A DNA stretch of 64,000 bases from JAWCLZ01 sp038850275 (GTDB lineage Archaea > Halobacteriota > JAWCLZ01), in contig JAWCLZ010000001.1 in NCBI GenBank assembly GCA_038850275.1, positions 62,001-126,000 of the forward strand, written 5' to 3'. Below the pieces are notes generated by a model that was not told where the DNA came from, ran no database searches, and was given only the letters and a program-made list of their open reading frames with translations. Shown here in pieces: positions 33,072 through 42,358 of the stretch. Position 1 is the first letter of the stretch; each line of letters begins with the position of its first letter. Position numbers and translations under genes: made by a program.

Positions 33072-34366
33072 TGAAGCAGCTTTACACAAACCAGATAACA
33101 CCCGAGATGCAGGGACAGGAAGTGTTACTCTACGGCTGGGTACATGAAATTCGAGACCTAGGTGGAGTTATTTTTATAATTATAAGAGATAGAGAGGGTA
33201 TTGCACAAGTTACACTTATTAAAAAACTCGTGGACAGCTCTCTCTTTAAAAAAGCCCGCGAGCTAACTCGAGAATCGGTGGTTAAAGTAAAAGGTAGAGT
33301 TAAAGAAGAAGCAAAAGCGCCCAGGGGCTTTGAGATCCTACCAATGGAGGTGGAAATCATAAGCAAAGCTGCCTCGCCTCTACCTTTAGACCCAACTGAG
33401 AAAGTGCCCGCGGAGCTTGATACGCGTTTAGACTCGAGATACATGGATCTAAGGAGACCTAGGGTTCAAGCTATCTTCAAGCTCAAAAGCAGGCTGCTTC
33501 AAGCTACAAGGGAATATCTACTTGATCAAGGATTCATAGAAGTGCATACCCCTAAGATTGTTGCAGCTGCCACAGAGGGGGGTACTGCTTTATTTCCAAT
33601 TTCATATTTCGAACGTGAGGCTTTCTTAAGTCAATCGCCTCAGCTTTATAAGCAGATATTAATGGCAACGGGGTTGGATAAAGTTTTTGAAATCGCACCT
33701 GCATTTCGAGCTGAAGAGCATAATACCACTCGTCATTTAAATGAATTTCTATCCATAGATGTTGAAGTGGCCTTTGCAAGTGATAAAGAAGTCATGGAAC
33801 TCCTCGAGAGGGTAATTCATCATCAATATGAGCAAGTTGCTAAGCATTGCCAAAAAGAGCTAGATCAAATAGGGGTCGAGATAGAGATTCCGAAGCTGCC
33901 TTTCCCGAGAATAAGCTACGATCAAGCACTTGAGATAGTTAGAAAAAAAGGGATAAAGCTGGAATGGGGAGAAGACTTGACTACTGAAGCGGAGAAAGCA
34001 ACTGGTGAAGAAATACTTGGTTTCTACTTCATCACAGACTTCCCAACTGAGATCAAGCCATTTTATGTAATGCCACATCAAGATAATCCCAAGCTAAGCC
34101 ATTCTTTTGACTTATTATATAGAGGAAGGGAGATGACATCTGGAGCGCAAAGGGTGCATCAATATGAGCTTTTAAAGCAAAGGCTCATTGAAAAAGGCCT
34201 TGACCCTGAGAGATTTGAGTTCTATTTAAATGCTTTTAAATATGGCATGCCACCTCACGCCGGGTGGGCAATTGGCGCTGAGAGACTTGTTAGTGCGATG
34301 ATCGGAGTGGAGAATATAAGAGAAGCAGTGCTCTTCCCAAGGGATAGAAGGAGAATAACACCTTGA
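33071..34366 (+). CDS. aspS: Aspartyl-tRNA synthetase, archaeal type
   Basis: 431 aa. OB-fold anticodon-binding domain (GQEVLLYGWVHEIRDLGGV, IIRDREGIAQVTL) followed by the class II catalytic domain: motif 1 near GFIEVHTPKIV, motif 2 FRAEEHNTTRHLNEFLSID, and motif 3 HAGWAIGAERLVSAMIGVE, DRRRITP at the end. Short archaeal form. Whether it is discriminating or charges tRNA-Asn as well depends on residues in the anticodon domain that I cannot settle by eye; no GatCAB or AsnRS gene is visible here. Coupled to hisD. Confidence 0.94.
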   Translation: MKQLYTNQITPEMQGQEVLLYGWVHEIRDLGGVIFIIIRDREGIAQVTLIKKLVDSSLFKKARELTRESVVKVKGRVKEEAKAPRGFEILPMEVEIISKAASPLPLDPTEKVPAELDTRLDSRYMDLRRPRVQAIFKLKSRLLQATREYLLDQGFIEVHTPKIVAAATEGGTALFPISYFEREAFLSQSPQLYKQILMATGLDKVFEIAPAFRAEEHNTTRHLNEFLSIDVEVAFASDKEVMELLERVIHHQYEQVAKHCQKELDQIGVEIEIPKLPFPRISYDQALEIVRKKGIKLEWGEDLTTEAEKATGEEILGFYFITDFPTEIKPFYVMPHQDNPKLSHSFDLLYRGREMTSGAQRVHQYELLKQRLIEKGLDPERFEFYLNAFKYGMPPHAGWAIGAERLVSAMIGVENIREAVLFPRDRRRITP

Positions 34367-34390
34367 TATTTCTAGCTCTTCAATAGGTGT

Positions 34391-35179
34391 TTAAGCTATA
34401 TCCTTAGAAGTATCAATTATAACTCCCTCTGCTATCTTGAATTTTATAAAGTCGATTGTTTGTGAGGTGCCCCTTATTTTAGGTATTGAGAGTTTGCTGG
34501 AGATTTTCTCGCCCTTTTTCTCAATCTCTATATCAAAAACTACGTCTGAGATATTTAAGAGCAGGTTCTCGATTTTTTGATCATGCACGCCTTTAAGTAT
34601 GTAGAGATAGCAGATGCTCTCGGTATTTTTTATGACCTCGTAGATCAAGTTCATGGTATTTTTAATTCGATTGAAGTTAATGTTTAACTCAAGGAAAAAT
34701 GAGAAGGAATCTATTATACAAGTGAAGTCCTTCTCGCCATTTAAATATAAACTTTGAAGTTCATTTTCCAAGAACTCAAGGATGTAATTATCTATATTTT
34801 CCCTCTCTAAACCTAGCGAGGCAGCATCTTCATAGTACATCTTATATATATCTATGAAGTGGATATTACTAGTGTCGAAGTCTAATCTTCGAATGTCCTC
34901 CTCGATGTACTTAGGTCTTCTATCTGTGGCGAAGTAATAAGTCTTGCGAGGAGTAGTGAAGTGGAATAGGAATACCTCCGACATTGATTTTGGATCAGAT
35001 GTGAAATATACTATTGAACCGGATGGAATTCCTCCTCCTAAGTTTTTGTCAAGGATTTCTATCCCAGTTGATTTCTTCACCGCTGATGCACGCCTCAAGT
35101 TTTCAATCTCTAAATTAGCTTTTTTATAATAAATATCTTGTTTAACTTGTTTAGATATCTCATTCATATCCCAAGTCAT
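34391..35179 (-). CDS. KaiC/FlaH-like RecA-fold protein with a degenerate P-loop
   Basis: 262 aa. The RecA-type frame is recognisable (TGIEILDKNLGGGIPSGSIVYF; FTCIIDSFSFFLEL with the Walker B-like strand), but Walker A is lost: the loop after GGGIPSGS has no GK[ST]. It sits third in an operon with a secretion ATPase and platform protein, its start overlapping the GspF-like stop by 4 bases. That is the place of FlaH/ArlH in archaellum operons, where this KaiC-like protein binds nucleotide without necessarily hydrolysing it. A regulatory ring for the pilus motor is inference. Confidence 0.72.
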   Translation of the reverse strand: MTWDMNEISKQVKQDIYYKKANLEIENLRRASAVKKSTGIEILDKNLGGGIPSGSIVYFTSDPKSMSEVFLFHFTTPRKTYYFATDRRPKYIEEDIRRLDFDTSNIHFIDIYKMYYEDAASLGLERENIDNYILEFLENELQSLYLNGEKDFTCIIDSFSFFLELNINFNRIKNTMNLIYEVIKNTESICYLYILKGVHDQKIENLLLNISDVVFDIEIEKKGEKISSKLSIPKIRGTSQTIDFIKFKIAEGVIIDTSKDIA

Positions 35180-37116
35180 ACTCCAATCAATAATGTGAAT
35201 AGCAAGTAGCTAATTATCATCATTATAAGGGAATGCTTTAATCCCGAGAGAACATTTCCCTCTCCCATTTGACCAGCTATTAATCCTGAGCAGAAGCCTT
35301 GAATAACTGCTGAGTGGAAGAAGAGTCTATTATATGTTAAAAGATCGAAGCCTTTGAGCATGACTGCTGCTCTAGCTGTTTTAGCAGCTTGTACTTTTGA
35401 ACCCGCACTTGCCATCACAGGCAGGAAGGTTGAGGAGAGTATGAATACTATTGCAACGAATACCAAGAATGAAATATAAATTATAACCACATAGATGAAC
35501 ATATTTTGAATTCTCTCCTTCCTCAATTGCTGGCTCATTGCAGCATCTTTTGCTGCTATATTGAGCACTACTCCTATATCTCCAGTTGATTCACTTGCCT
35601 TTGTAATTAGAGTTACTATACGCGTTGCTAGACTTGTTCGAATTCTATTTGCAAATCTAATTAGCGCTTGAGTAACAGAGGCCCCCCATTCTATATCACG
35701 CCACATTTTTTTAACTTCTTGGCCTAGCTCGCCATAATTGGTTTTTGAGATTAAGGCAATTGATTGAGAGAGAGTCATGCCTGTTTCATTGGTGGTTGCG
35801 AGTTTTTTTAAGAAATCAGGCATCTCAGCTTGAATCTTATTTTCTCTCCTTATCTTTAATTCGTGGAAAAATGATAGAGGTGCTAATGCAATTAAGATGC
35901 TGAAGATTATAAAGTCATCTAAAACCGCGATTGTTAAATCATTTAGATGTAGAAGCACTTCAACTGCGAAGAATAAAACCGCAGCTGGCACGCTCAATAC
36001 CAATGAGAGCAGGGGTTTTTCTTTAATTGGCTTCAGTGGATTGGAGAGGAATTCTCTCAATGCTAGTGTTTTCTTTGCTTTTTGAAGTAATTCAAACTTC
36101 TTGCTCTCGTCCTCCTCTGGTTCAATTATCCTCTCTCCTTTATATACTTCTATTTTTTCTAATGAAAATAGCGAGGTCTTTGCTTCATCCGATGGTGTTA
36201 TTATGTTTATCAATATCACGAACATTGCGCTTCCAACTGGCACAACTACATAAGCTATGATGTAGAGCATTGTTTCACTAGCGCCTCCTATGAGTGTCAT
36301 CACTGTTGTCATGATGATTATGAAAAGAGGCCCAGCAACGAAGGCGGTGACATAGGATTCAGCGATTAAACCAAGGGTTTCAAGGAAGCCCTTTTGCTCT
36401 TGCACTGCGCGAATATGAAGCTGCTCAGCCTTATCCTCTAAATACTTAGTTATATCACCCCCGCTATCTATAACTGATAGCAAATTAGCTAGGAGTTCTT
36501 GAAAGCCCTCAGATGGGGAGAGTAAAATTGCATTTTGCAATGCACTTCTTAAGTCATGGCCAAAGTACTCCATGTCTCTTAAAATAAGAGCTGCCTCTCT
36601 TGAGACCTCGCCATAGGTATTTGAGCTTGCTGCTAATGCTCGAAGTATTTCAATGATATTCATTCCACCTCTGCTTAATGCATACATAAAGGTAACTGCA
36701 TATGGTAGATTTCTCTGGATCTTTCGCTTCCTCTCATTCGCTATAAAAGATGGGAGTATCATTACTAAAAAATAAGCTGCGATTCCAAAGATAACAGCGA
36801 AGCTAGCGAAAATCATTAAGGCCACTAAGAAGTCGCGATATTGAAGCAGCCAAGTGAGTTCAGGGGGTAGATATATCTTGGTTAATTCCTTGGGAAGGCC
36901 TATTAATACTACAGCCACATATGCTGCTATAGCGCCTATAAAAGCTCCAATTAAACTTGCTATAATTGAGTAAAAAATTGCTGTTGAAACATAGACATCC
37001 CAAGGTTTAGCTATTCTAGCTTGCCTGAGTTTCTTCTGCAAATTATAGTATTTATGCTTCTTTTTCTTGACTTCTCCACCGAAGAATTTATATGCAAATT
37101 TTTCTATGCTATTCAT
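35176..37116 (-). CDS. Type II/IV secretion platform protein, double T2SF (FlaJ/TadC-like)
   Basis: 646 aa polytopic protein with two type II secretion F domains: the first around residues 140-290 (YALSRGGMNIIEILRALA, VIDSGGDITKYLEDKAEQL), the second around 440-600 (TNETGMTLSQSIALISKTNYGEL, ASESTGDIGVVLNIAAKDA), separated and followed by membrane helices. This tandem form is typical of archaeal pilus or archaellum platform proteins. The upstream ATPase gene ends 3 bases before it and the KaiC-like gene overlaps its end. Substrate pilins are not in the window. Confidence 0.9.
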   Translation of the reverse strand: MNSIEKFAYKFFGGEVKKKKHKYYNLQKKLRQARIAKPWDVYVSTAIFYSIIASLIGAFIGAIAAYVAVVLIGLPKELTKIYLPPELTWLLQYRDFLVALMIFASFAVIFGIAAYFLVMILPSFIANERKRKIQRNLPYAVTFMYALSRGGMNIIEILRALAASSNTYGEVSREAALILRDMEYFGHDLRSALQNAILLSPSEGFQELLANLLSVIDSGGDITKYLEDKAEQLHIRAVQEQKGFLETLGLIAESYVTAFVAGPLFIIIMTTVMTLIGGASETMLYIIAYVVVPVGSAMFVILINIITPSDEAKTSLFSLEKIEVYKGERIIEPEEDESKKFELLQKAKKTLALREFLSNPLKPIKEKPLLSLVLSVPAAVLFFAVEVLLHLNDLTIAVLDDFIIFSILIALAPLSFFHELKIRRENKIQAEMPDFLKKLATTNETGMTLSQSIALISKTNYGELGQEVKKMWRDIEWGASVTQALIRFANRIRTSLATRIVTLITKASESTGDIGVVLNIAAKDAAMSQQLRKERIQNMFIYVVIIYISFLVFVAIVFILSSTFLPVMASAGSKVQAAKTARAAVMLKGFDLLTYNRLFFHSAVIQGFCSGLIAGQMGEGNVLSGLKHSLIMMIISYLLFTLLIGV

Positions 37117-37119
37117 AAT

Positions 37120-38907
37120 TCACACTAGTTTAAGTTTTCTCAAGGTTCTCTCAGGATTGATATAGTACTCTTGAATGATATTGGAAATGGTGTGGTAGTC
37201 TCTTATCTTGTGCTTCACCATGTATTCCAAGATATCCTGCCTTCTTTTTAGCTCCTCTTGAAGTTGATACTTAGTCCAGCCTCGGCGTTCAGCTATGTCT
37301 CTTAGCACCTTTGAATCTCCAACTCTTTCAAATCTATCAGTAACTGAATCCCAAGCGTAGATATCCACTGTGCGTATATTTCTAGTGACTGGGTCTATAT
37401 CCGTGATTTCAACTATCTTCAAATTCCGCCTGACGCGCTTCCCCTTGGTATATGTTTGAGCTTGTATGCTCATTATATTTAGCGCTTGAATCATGGAGCG
37501 CGGCACGCTAATTGGGGGATTTTCAAGTCTATGTATAGCTGAGGCTACTGAGTCAGCGTGCATTGTTGAAAAAGTGGTGTGGCCTGTGCTCATTGCTTGG
37601 AAGAGGGTGAGTGCTTCTTTGCCTCTAACTTCTCCAACGATGAGATATTCAGGTCGCTGTCTTAATGCAGCTCTAAGTAACTCATACATATCAATAGCTC
37701 CTCTTCCATCAGCTGTGAAGGAATCTCTAGTTACCCCTGGGATCCAGTTTTGATGAGGAAGCTTTAGCTCTCTTGTATCCTCAATGGTAACAATTTTGGC
37801 CCTGGGGGGGATGAAGAGAGAAACCGCATTTAAAGTCGTGGTTTTCCCAGAAGCAGTACCTCCTGCGAAGATCAAGCTTTTGTTATTTTCAATTGCTAGC
37901 CAGAGATAAGCCATTATCTCAGAGTTAAAGGTTCCCCAGACTATTAGATCCACAGGGGTAATAGGGATCTCCTTGAATTTTCTTATGGTAAAAGTGCTTC
38001 CCTTAGTTGTAACTTCCTTGCCAAGTGTCATCTGTATTCTCGAGCCATCTGGCATTGTGGAATCCACCATTGGCTCTGCTATTGAGATATGCTTCCCGCA
38101 GCGCTGTGCAAGGCGTATTACAAATGAATTCAATTCATCTTCCTCGAAAATTATATTTGTTACAATATTTTCATAGTTTTTATGAAAAAGATAAAGCGGT
38201 ATACCTGCACCATTGCATGATATATCTTCTATGAATTGATCATTCATTAAAGGAGTTATTCTACCCAGCTCTATGAAGTTCCTTTTAACATAGTATAGGA
38301 TTTTATAGAGCGTGAGAGGCTCAACTTCACCTATGTAGTCTTTAATGATGGCAGCGGTTTTCTGCTCAAGAATACTTTCCTTATCCGTAGAAGAATCAAT
38401 GTCCTCTAATATCAAGATATCCTCAAGGCGATCGTGAACTTCCTCAAGCAAAGTTTTCTCAAATGGGGTTAGCGCTGGCTCAACCACGTGATAGAGATAT
38501 TCATTTTTTTCTTTACTGTAGAGTATTGCAACAAAAGCATAGGGCTCAGTTACCCAGTAGCGCTCAACTTCTTCATAGCCAGGTACGCCTTCAAAGTGAG
38601 TTATTACTCCATGTTTCTCAGGGTCATATTTTTCAATTTTGATTTCCTGTTTTTTAAGCTCAGACTTCTTGAATAACCATTTCAATCCAATCTTTTTCTT
38701 TTCCTCTGGTCTAGGAAGAGTTATTACTGGCGCTATTGTTGGCGATTCAGTGGCAGCTTTTATATCCAAGGTAATTTTTTCATGTCTTTCCTTCGATGTT
38801 TCATCCTTCACAGTTTTATCTACCTGAAGCTGGCTGAGCAACAGCCGAATTTCATCTGGACTTCTTTTGACCGCGGCTCTCTTCTCCACAGAACTCCCCC
38901 AGTTCAT
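37120..38907 (-). CDS. Type II/IV secretion ATPase (GspE/FlaI-like)
   Basis: 595 aa. An N-terminal region (1-200) with a charged segment and the FlaI/PilB-like N-domain (HVVEPALTPFEKTLLEEV), then the motor domain: FAGGTASGKTTTLNAVSLFI (Walker A), IVTIEDTRELKLPHQNW (Asp box), RQRPEYLIVGEVRGKEALTLFQAMSTGHTTFSTMHAD (Walker B and His box, shown in two overlapping motifs). It powers assembly of type IV-like pili or an archaellum. First gene of a three-gene operon; the 244 bases upstream are AT-rich and shared with the divergent exporter gene. Confidence 0.92.
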   Translation of the reverse strand: MNWGSSVEKRAAVKRSPDEIRLLLSQLQVDKTVKDETSKERHEKITLDIKAATESPTIAPVITLPRPEEKKKIGLKWLFKKSELKKQEIKIEKYDPEKHGVITHFEGVPGYEEVERYWVTEPYAFVAILYSKEKNEYLYHVVEPALTPFEKTLLEEVHDRLEDILILEDIDSSTDKESILEQKTAAIIKDYIGEVEPLTLYKILYYVKRNFIELGRITPLMNDQFIEDISCNGAGIPLYLFHKNYENIVTNIIFEEDELNSFVIRLAQRCGKHISIAEPMVDSTMPDGSRIQMTLGKEVTTKGSTFTIRKFKEIPITPVDLIVWGTFNSEIMAYLWLAIENNKSLIFAGGTASGKTTTLNAVSLFIPPRAKIVTIEDTRELKLPHQNWIPGVTRDSFTADGRGAIDMYELLRAALRQRPEYLIVGEVRGKEALTLFQAMSTGHTTFSTMHADSVASAIHRLENPPISVPRSMIQALNIMSIQAQTYTKGKRVRRNLKIVEITDIDPVTRNIRTVDIYAWDSVTDRFERVGDSKVLRDIAERRGWTKYQLQEELKRRQDILEYMVKHKIRDYHTISNIIQEYYINPERTLRKLKLV

Positions 38908-39151
38908 ATTAAATGTTAATTAATTTAGTATAAATATTTTGCTAATAAAAACAATAATTTAAAAATTTTTAGTAATAAATAACAAAATTTAAAAATAATA
39001 AAGCAAAATTGAAAAAAACAAAATATCTAACCCTTCAATTATCTAAGCTTTCATTGATGAAGCAGAACAAATATTAAGATCTTTTCCAAACAATTTCCAA
39101 ACAAACCATCCCTAAAAAATATAAAGGGAGAAATCACGCAGGTAAAATGAG
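38908..39151. other. AT-rich divergent promoter region
   Basis: Between the secretion ATPase gene (minus) and the Sm_multidrug_ex gene (plus). No ORF with coding character, hairpin or tRNA was seen. A TATA-like TATTTATACTAAA on the minus strand near 38920-38933 could serve the secretion operon. Confidence 0.5.
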
Positions 39152-39796
39152 ATGCTTGAAGAAAATAAATTAAATTTAACAGTTGTATTCATAATGGGAA
39201 TTTTAGGCTTAATTACCATCTCCCTGATTTCCTATCTATATAAAGTTGAATTCCTAGTGCAGATGGGCTTCATAGCGCTAACCCAATTCTTAGTTGGCAG
39301 AGAAGTAGCAATGATCTCAGGTGCAGCTCAAGGAATACCTCTAGTAACGATGATAATTGGCAGTGCAGTTGAGGATGTATTTGTACTATTCATGGGCTAT
39401 CCCATATTCGTGCTATTCCACAGCGAGCTAAAGAGAACCCGCTTGTTCTCTGAGCCAATTAAGCGACTGGAGAAGGTGCAACAGGAGAAAGACAATCCAG
39501 TGAGGAAATATGGATTGATAGGGATCTTCGTGCTATGCTTCGTGCCTCTACAAGTAACCGGTGCTTTAACATCAGCTTGCATTGCTAAGCTCTTTGGATT
39601 CAAAATGAATCAAATTTTTCCAATAGTGCTCATTGCTTCTCTCTCATCTTCCGTGATATGGGCCATTACCGTTAGCCTAGCAATGGATTTGATAAAATTG
39701 ATCTACGCTGAAGCACCTTATCTAGCAATAATAATCGCGATATTACTCCTCACTGCCTTTATTTACCTCCGCTATAGAGTTGGAAAAGGGCTCTAG
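39152..39796 (+). CDS. Small multidrug export family membrane protein (COG2426)
   Basis: 214 aa with about five to six hydrophobic helices. Recognisable Sm_multidrug_ex features: FLVGREVAMISGAAQGIP, GSAVEDVFVLFMGYPIFVLF and KYGLIGIFVLCFVPLQVTGALTSA, the last reminiscent of a DedA-like helical hairpin with Pro. The name rests on an old annotation; transport substrate unproven. Its stop overlaps that of pheA, which is convergent. Confidence 0.8.
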   Translation: MLEENKLNLTVVFIMGILGLITISLISYLYKVEFLVQMGFIALTQFLVGREVAMISGAAQGIPLVTMIIGSAVEDVFVLFMGYPIFVLFHSELKRTRLFSEPIKRLEKVQQEKDNPVRKYGLIGIFVLCFVPLQVTGALTSACIAKLFGFKMNQIFPIVLIASLSSSVIWAITVSLAMDLIKLIYAEAPYLAIIIAILLLTAFIYLRYRVGKGL

Positions 39797-40599
39797 CTCG
39801 CGGCTGGATAAGAACCAAGTATCTTTAGCCAATCCACCATCCCCCTAGCTTCATCAAGCGCTTCCACAACAACTCTATCTTTAATATATCCCTCGAAATC
39901 AATAAAGAATAAATAATCCCCGAGTGCTTTTTTACTAGGGCGGGATTCAATCTTGGTTAGATTTATATTCCGCTTTGCAAATACACCTAGAAATTCATAT
40001 AACGCTCCAGGTCGATTTTCCTTTAAATGCACTACAATTGAGGTTTTATTTTTTATCCCAGGCTTGGGGACCCCCCTAGCTAGTATTACAAAGCGGGTGT
40101 AATTTTCCCTCTCATTTTGTATATCACGCATTAAAACATTTAAACCATATTTACGCCCAGCTTCTTCAGAGGCCACAGCTGCTACTTCCTCGAATTCCAT
40201 GGCTAATTTAGCAGCATGAGCTGTACTTCCAACAGCTCTCAACTCTACATTGGGAAATTTCATCCTCAAAAACTTGCTGCACTGTGCTAATGCTTGGGGA
40301 TGAGAAACTATAACCTTTATATTTGTAAGCTTTCCCTTGGAAAGTAAGCAATGATCGATGGGTATGACTATTTCACCAGCGATTTTCAAATCAAACTCAA
40401 GCAGCAGATTCAAAGTAGCAATCACAGATCCCTCTAGGGAATTCTCAATGGGTACAATGGCGAAGTTTATCCTCCCCTCACTAACTTCTTTGAATATCTC
40501 AGGTATATCATCAAAATACTTCAGCTTTGCATTCCTCCTCCAAGTTTTAGCTGCTTTCTCAGAAAACGTTCCCTCTGGGCCTAGGATGCCGATGATCAT
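39793..40599 (-). CDS. pheA: Prephenate dehydratase with ACT domain
   Basis: 268 aa. Makes phenylpyruvate from prephenate for phenylalanine. Catalytic domain (1-175): IGILGPEGTFSEKAA, FAIVPIENSLEGSVIATLN, GSTAHAAKLA and the NYTRFVIL motif whose Thr is essential. The ACT domain (180-268) has KTSIVVHLKENRPGALYEFL and the ESRPSK signature for feedback by phenylalanine. No chorismate mutase domain. Consistent with the aroC-aroA pair 10 kb away. Confidence 0.94.
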   Translation of the reverse strand: MIIGILGPEGTFSEKAAKTWRRNAKLKYFDDIPEIFKEVSEGRINFAIVPIENSLEGSVIATLNLLLEFDLKIAGEIVIPIDHCLLSKGKLTNIKVIVSHPQALAQCSKFLRMKFPNVELRAVGSTAHAAKLAMEFEEVAAVASEEAGRKYGLNVLMRDIQNERENYTRFVILARGVPKPGIKNKTSIVVHLKENRPGALYEFLGVFAKRNINLTKIESRPSKKALGDYLFFIDFEGYIKDRVVVEALDEARGMVDWLKILGSYPAAS

Positions 40600-40664
40600 G
40601 CAACTGGATATTTGTATATAAAATTGATATAACTATTGTGCTAGGTATTACTAAGATATTTTCT

Positions 40665-41261
40665 CTATGGCTTGAGGAAACTTAAAAAATAATGATGCAA
40701 GCGTAGATCATTTGTCAATTCAGGATGAAATGCTAGAGCAAGTAGATTGCCCTGTCGAGCTGCAACGATGAAATCTCTATATCTTGCGAGAACTTCAACC
40801 CCCTCGCCAGCTTTGATTATAGCTGGTGCTCGAATGAAAACTGCGTGGAAAGGCTCATCAAAACCTTTTATCTCAAGTTCAACCTCAAATGATTCCCTCT
40901 GGCGCCCGAAAGCATTTCTATTCACATGAATATCCATAAGACCTAAGAGCTTTTGTTTAGATCTAGCTACTTCATCATCTCCATATTTTGCGAGCAATAT
41001 CAAACCAGCGCAGGTACCTAGAATTGGCTTCCCCTGCTTTGCAGCTTCTATTATCTCCTCAGCAATTCCCTCCCGCCAAGCAAGCCTGCTTAAAGTAGTA
41101 CTTTCACCTCCTGGGATAACTATTGCATCGCAAGTTGGAATTATACCTCTATGTTTTATAGCTACAACCTCCCCCCCTTTTCTCTCCTGCAGTGCTTTTT
41201 TCATAGCAGCAATATGTTCCTCCACGCTACCTTGAAGAGCGATTATGCCAATTCGAACCAT
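40665..41261 (-). CDS. pdxT: Pyridoxal 5'-phosphate synthase glutaminase subunit
   Basis: 198 aa class I glutamine amidotransferase supplying ammonia to PdxS. Motifs: IGIIALQGSVEEHIAAM at the start, VIPGGESTTLSR (oxyanion and PdxT signature), the nucleophile Cys in ILGTCAGLILLA, and FHPELTND with the catalytic His-Glu. Full length. pdxS is not in the window. Its start overlaps the stop of the M42 peptidase gene by 19 bases. Confidence 0.95.
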   Translation of the reverse strand: MVRIGIIALQGSVEEHIAAMKKALQERKGGEVVAIKHRGIIPTCDAIVIPGGESTTLSRLAWREGIAEEIIEAAKQGKPILGTCAGLILLAKYGDDEVARSKQKLLGLMDIHVNRNAFGRQRESFEVELEIKGFDEPFHAVFIRAPAIIKAGEGVEVLARYRDFIVAARQGNLLALAFHPELTNDLRLHHYFLSFLKP

Positions 41262-42310
41262 TCTCGCAGTCGCTCCCTTGAGAAGTCCTTGAGAATTGCT
41301 ATCGCAAGAGCTATAGTGCTTTCAATATCATCTAAGTCAGCTATGCTTGCTATCGAATGGATATATCTACAAGGCACTGAGATCACAGCAGTGGGTATAC
41401 CTGCTTTTCCTAGATGTATTTCCCCAGCATCAGTTCTACCAGATGGAGGTTTTTTAATTTGATATTTTATTCCTTGTGTTTTTGCGAGGGAGAAAATATA
41501 GTTTAGTATACTAGGCTGAGTAATCATTGATCTATCCATAACTGTGATCGCTGCACCCCTGCCTAGTTCAGAGGGCGAGTCTTTCCTCGCCACGTTTGGA
41601 ACATCTCCTGCGACTGTGCATTCAAATACAAATGCAGCATCTACTTCAATTTCGTAAATAGCAGTTCTCGCTCCTCTCAATCCAACTTCTTCTTGAGAGG
41701 TGAAGATAAAATAAACCTCGCTATTCAATTCCTCATTCCTGAGGCGTTTTGCAGTTTCAAGTAAAACTGTGCATCCAATGCGATTGTCAAAGGCTTTTCC
41801 CATTATTCTCTTCTCATTGAGCACTTTGAAACTGGAAAATGGAACAATTGGGGAGCCAACTCTCACTCCAGCTTTCTCTAGCTCTTGCTTTGTCAAGCCA
41901 GTGTCTATAAACATATCTTGAATTTTAATGAGTTTACTGCGCTCTTCCTCTGTCATAATATGCGGCGGCTTAGCTCCCACTACACCTAGCACTGCTTTTT
42001 TCTCACCTAAAATTTTTACCTGCATTCCAAATACAACTTGATCTAACCAGCTTCCTAATTCATTGAAAGCTATAAATCCATTTTCATCTATATCTCGAAC
42101 AATGAAGCCAATTTCATCCATATGCGCTGCTAGCAAGATCTTAGCAGGGTTCTTGGACTTCGATGGTTTAATTGCTATTAGATTTCCAAAGCGATCAACC
42201 TTTACTTCTTGAACATATTTTTTCATTTCACTCGCGAGGTAGTTTCTAATGGGGGCTTCAAACCCAGTTGGAGCATCTATTGAGATTAATGTTTGAATTT
42301 CCTCGATCAT
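41243..42310 (-). CDS. M42-family metalloaminopeptidase
   Basis: 355 aa. M42 (TET-like) signatures: IDAPTGFEAPIRNYLASEM, LLAAHMDEIGFIVRD (His-Asp ligand), KAFDNRIGCTVLLE (bridging Asp), FTSQEEVGLRGARTA (catalytic Glu-Glu), VFECTVAGDVP and RTDAGEIHLGKAGIPTAVIS with a final RYIHS His. These cobalt/zinc enzymes form large TET dodecamers that trim peptides from the proteasome. It is divergent from the M29 aminopeptidase gene, so two peptidase genes share one intergenic region. Confidence 0.93.
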   Translation of the reverse strand: MIEEIQTLISIDAPTGFEAPIRNYLASEMKKYVQEVKVDRFGNLIAIKPSKSKNPAKILLAAHMDEIGFIVRDIDENGFIAFNELGSWLDQVVFGMQVKILGEKKAVLGVVGAKPPHIMTEEERSKLIKIQDMFIDTGLTKQELEKAGVRVGSPIVPFSSFKVLNEKRIMGKAFDNRIGCTVLLETAKRLRNEELNSEVYFIFTSQEEVGLRGARTAIYEIEVDAAFVFECTVAGDVPNVARKDSPSELGRGAAITVMDRSMITQPSILNYIFSLAKTQGIKYQIKKPPSGRTDAGEIHLGKAGIPTAVISVPCRYIHSIASIADLDDIESTIALAIAILKDFSRERLREWFELA

Positions 42311-42358
42311 CTTTTAATAAGAAGTATTAAGCTGAAGAAAAGCTTTTTCATGAATCAC

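Noticed and set aside
34391..38907. Complete archaellum operon
   Set aside because: No archaellin, ArlF/G or class III signal peptide genes flank the three genes; only a pilus-like motor set is supported.
39152..39796. Multidrug efflux pump
   Set aside because: The family name is historical; nothing in the sequence shows drug transport.
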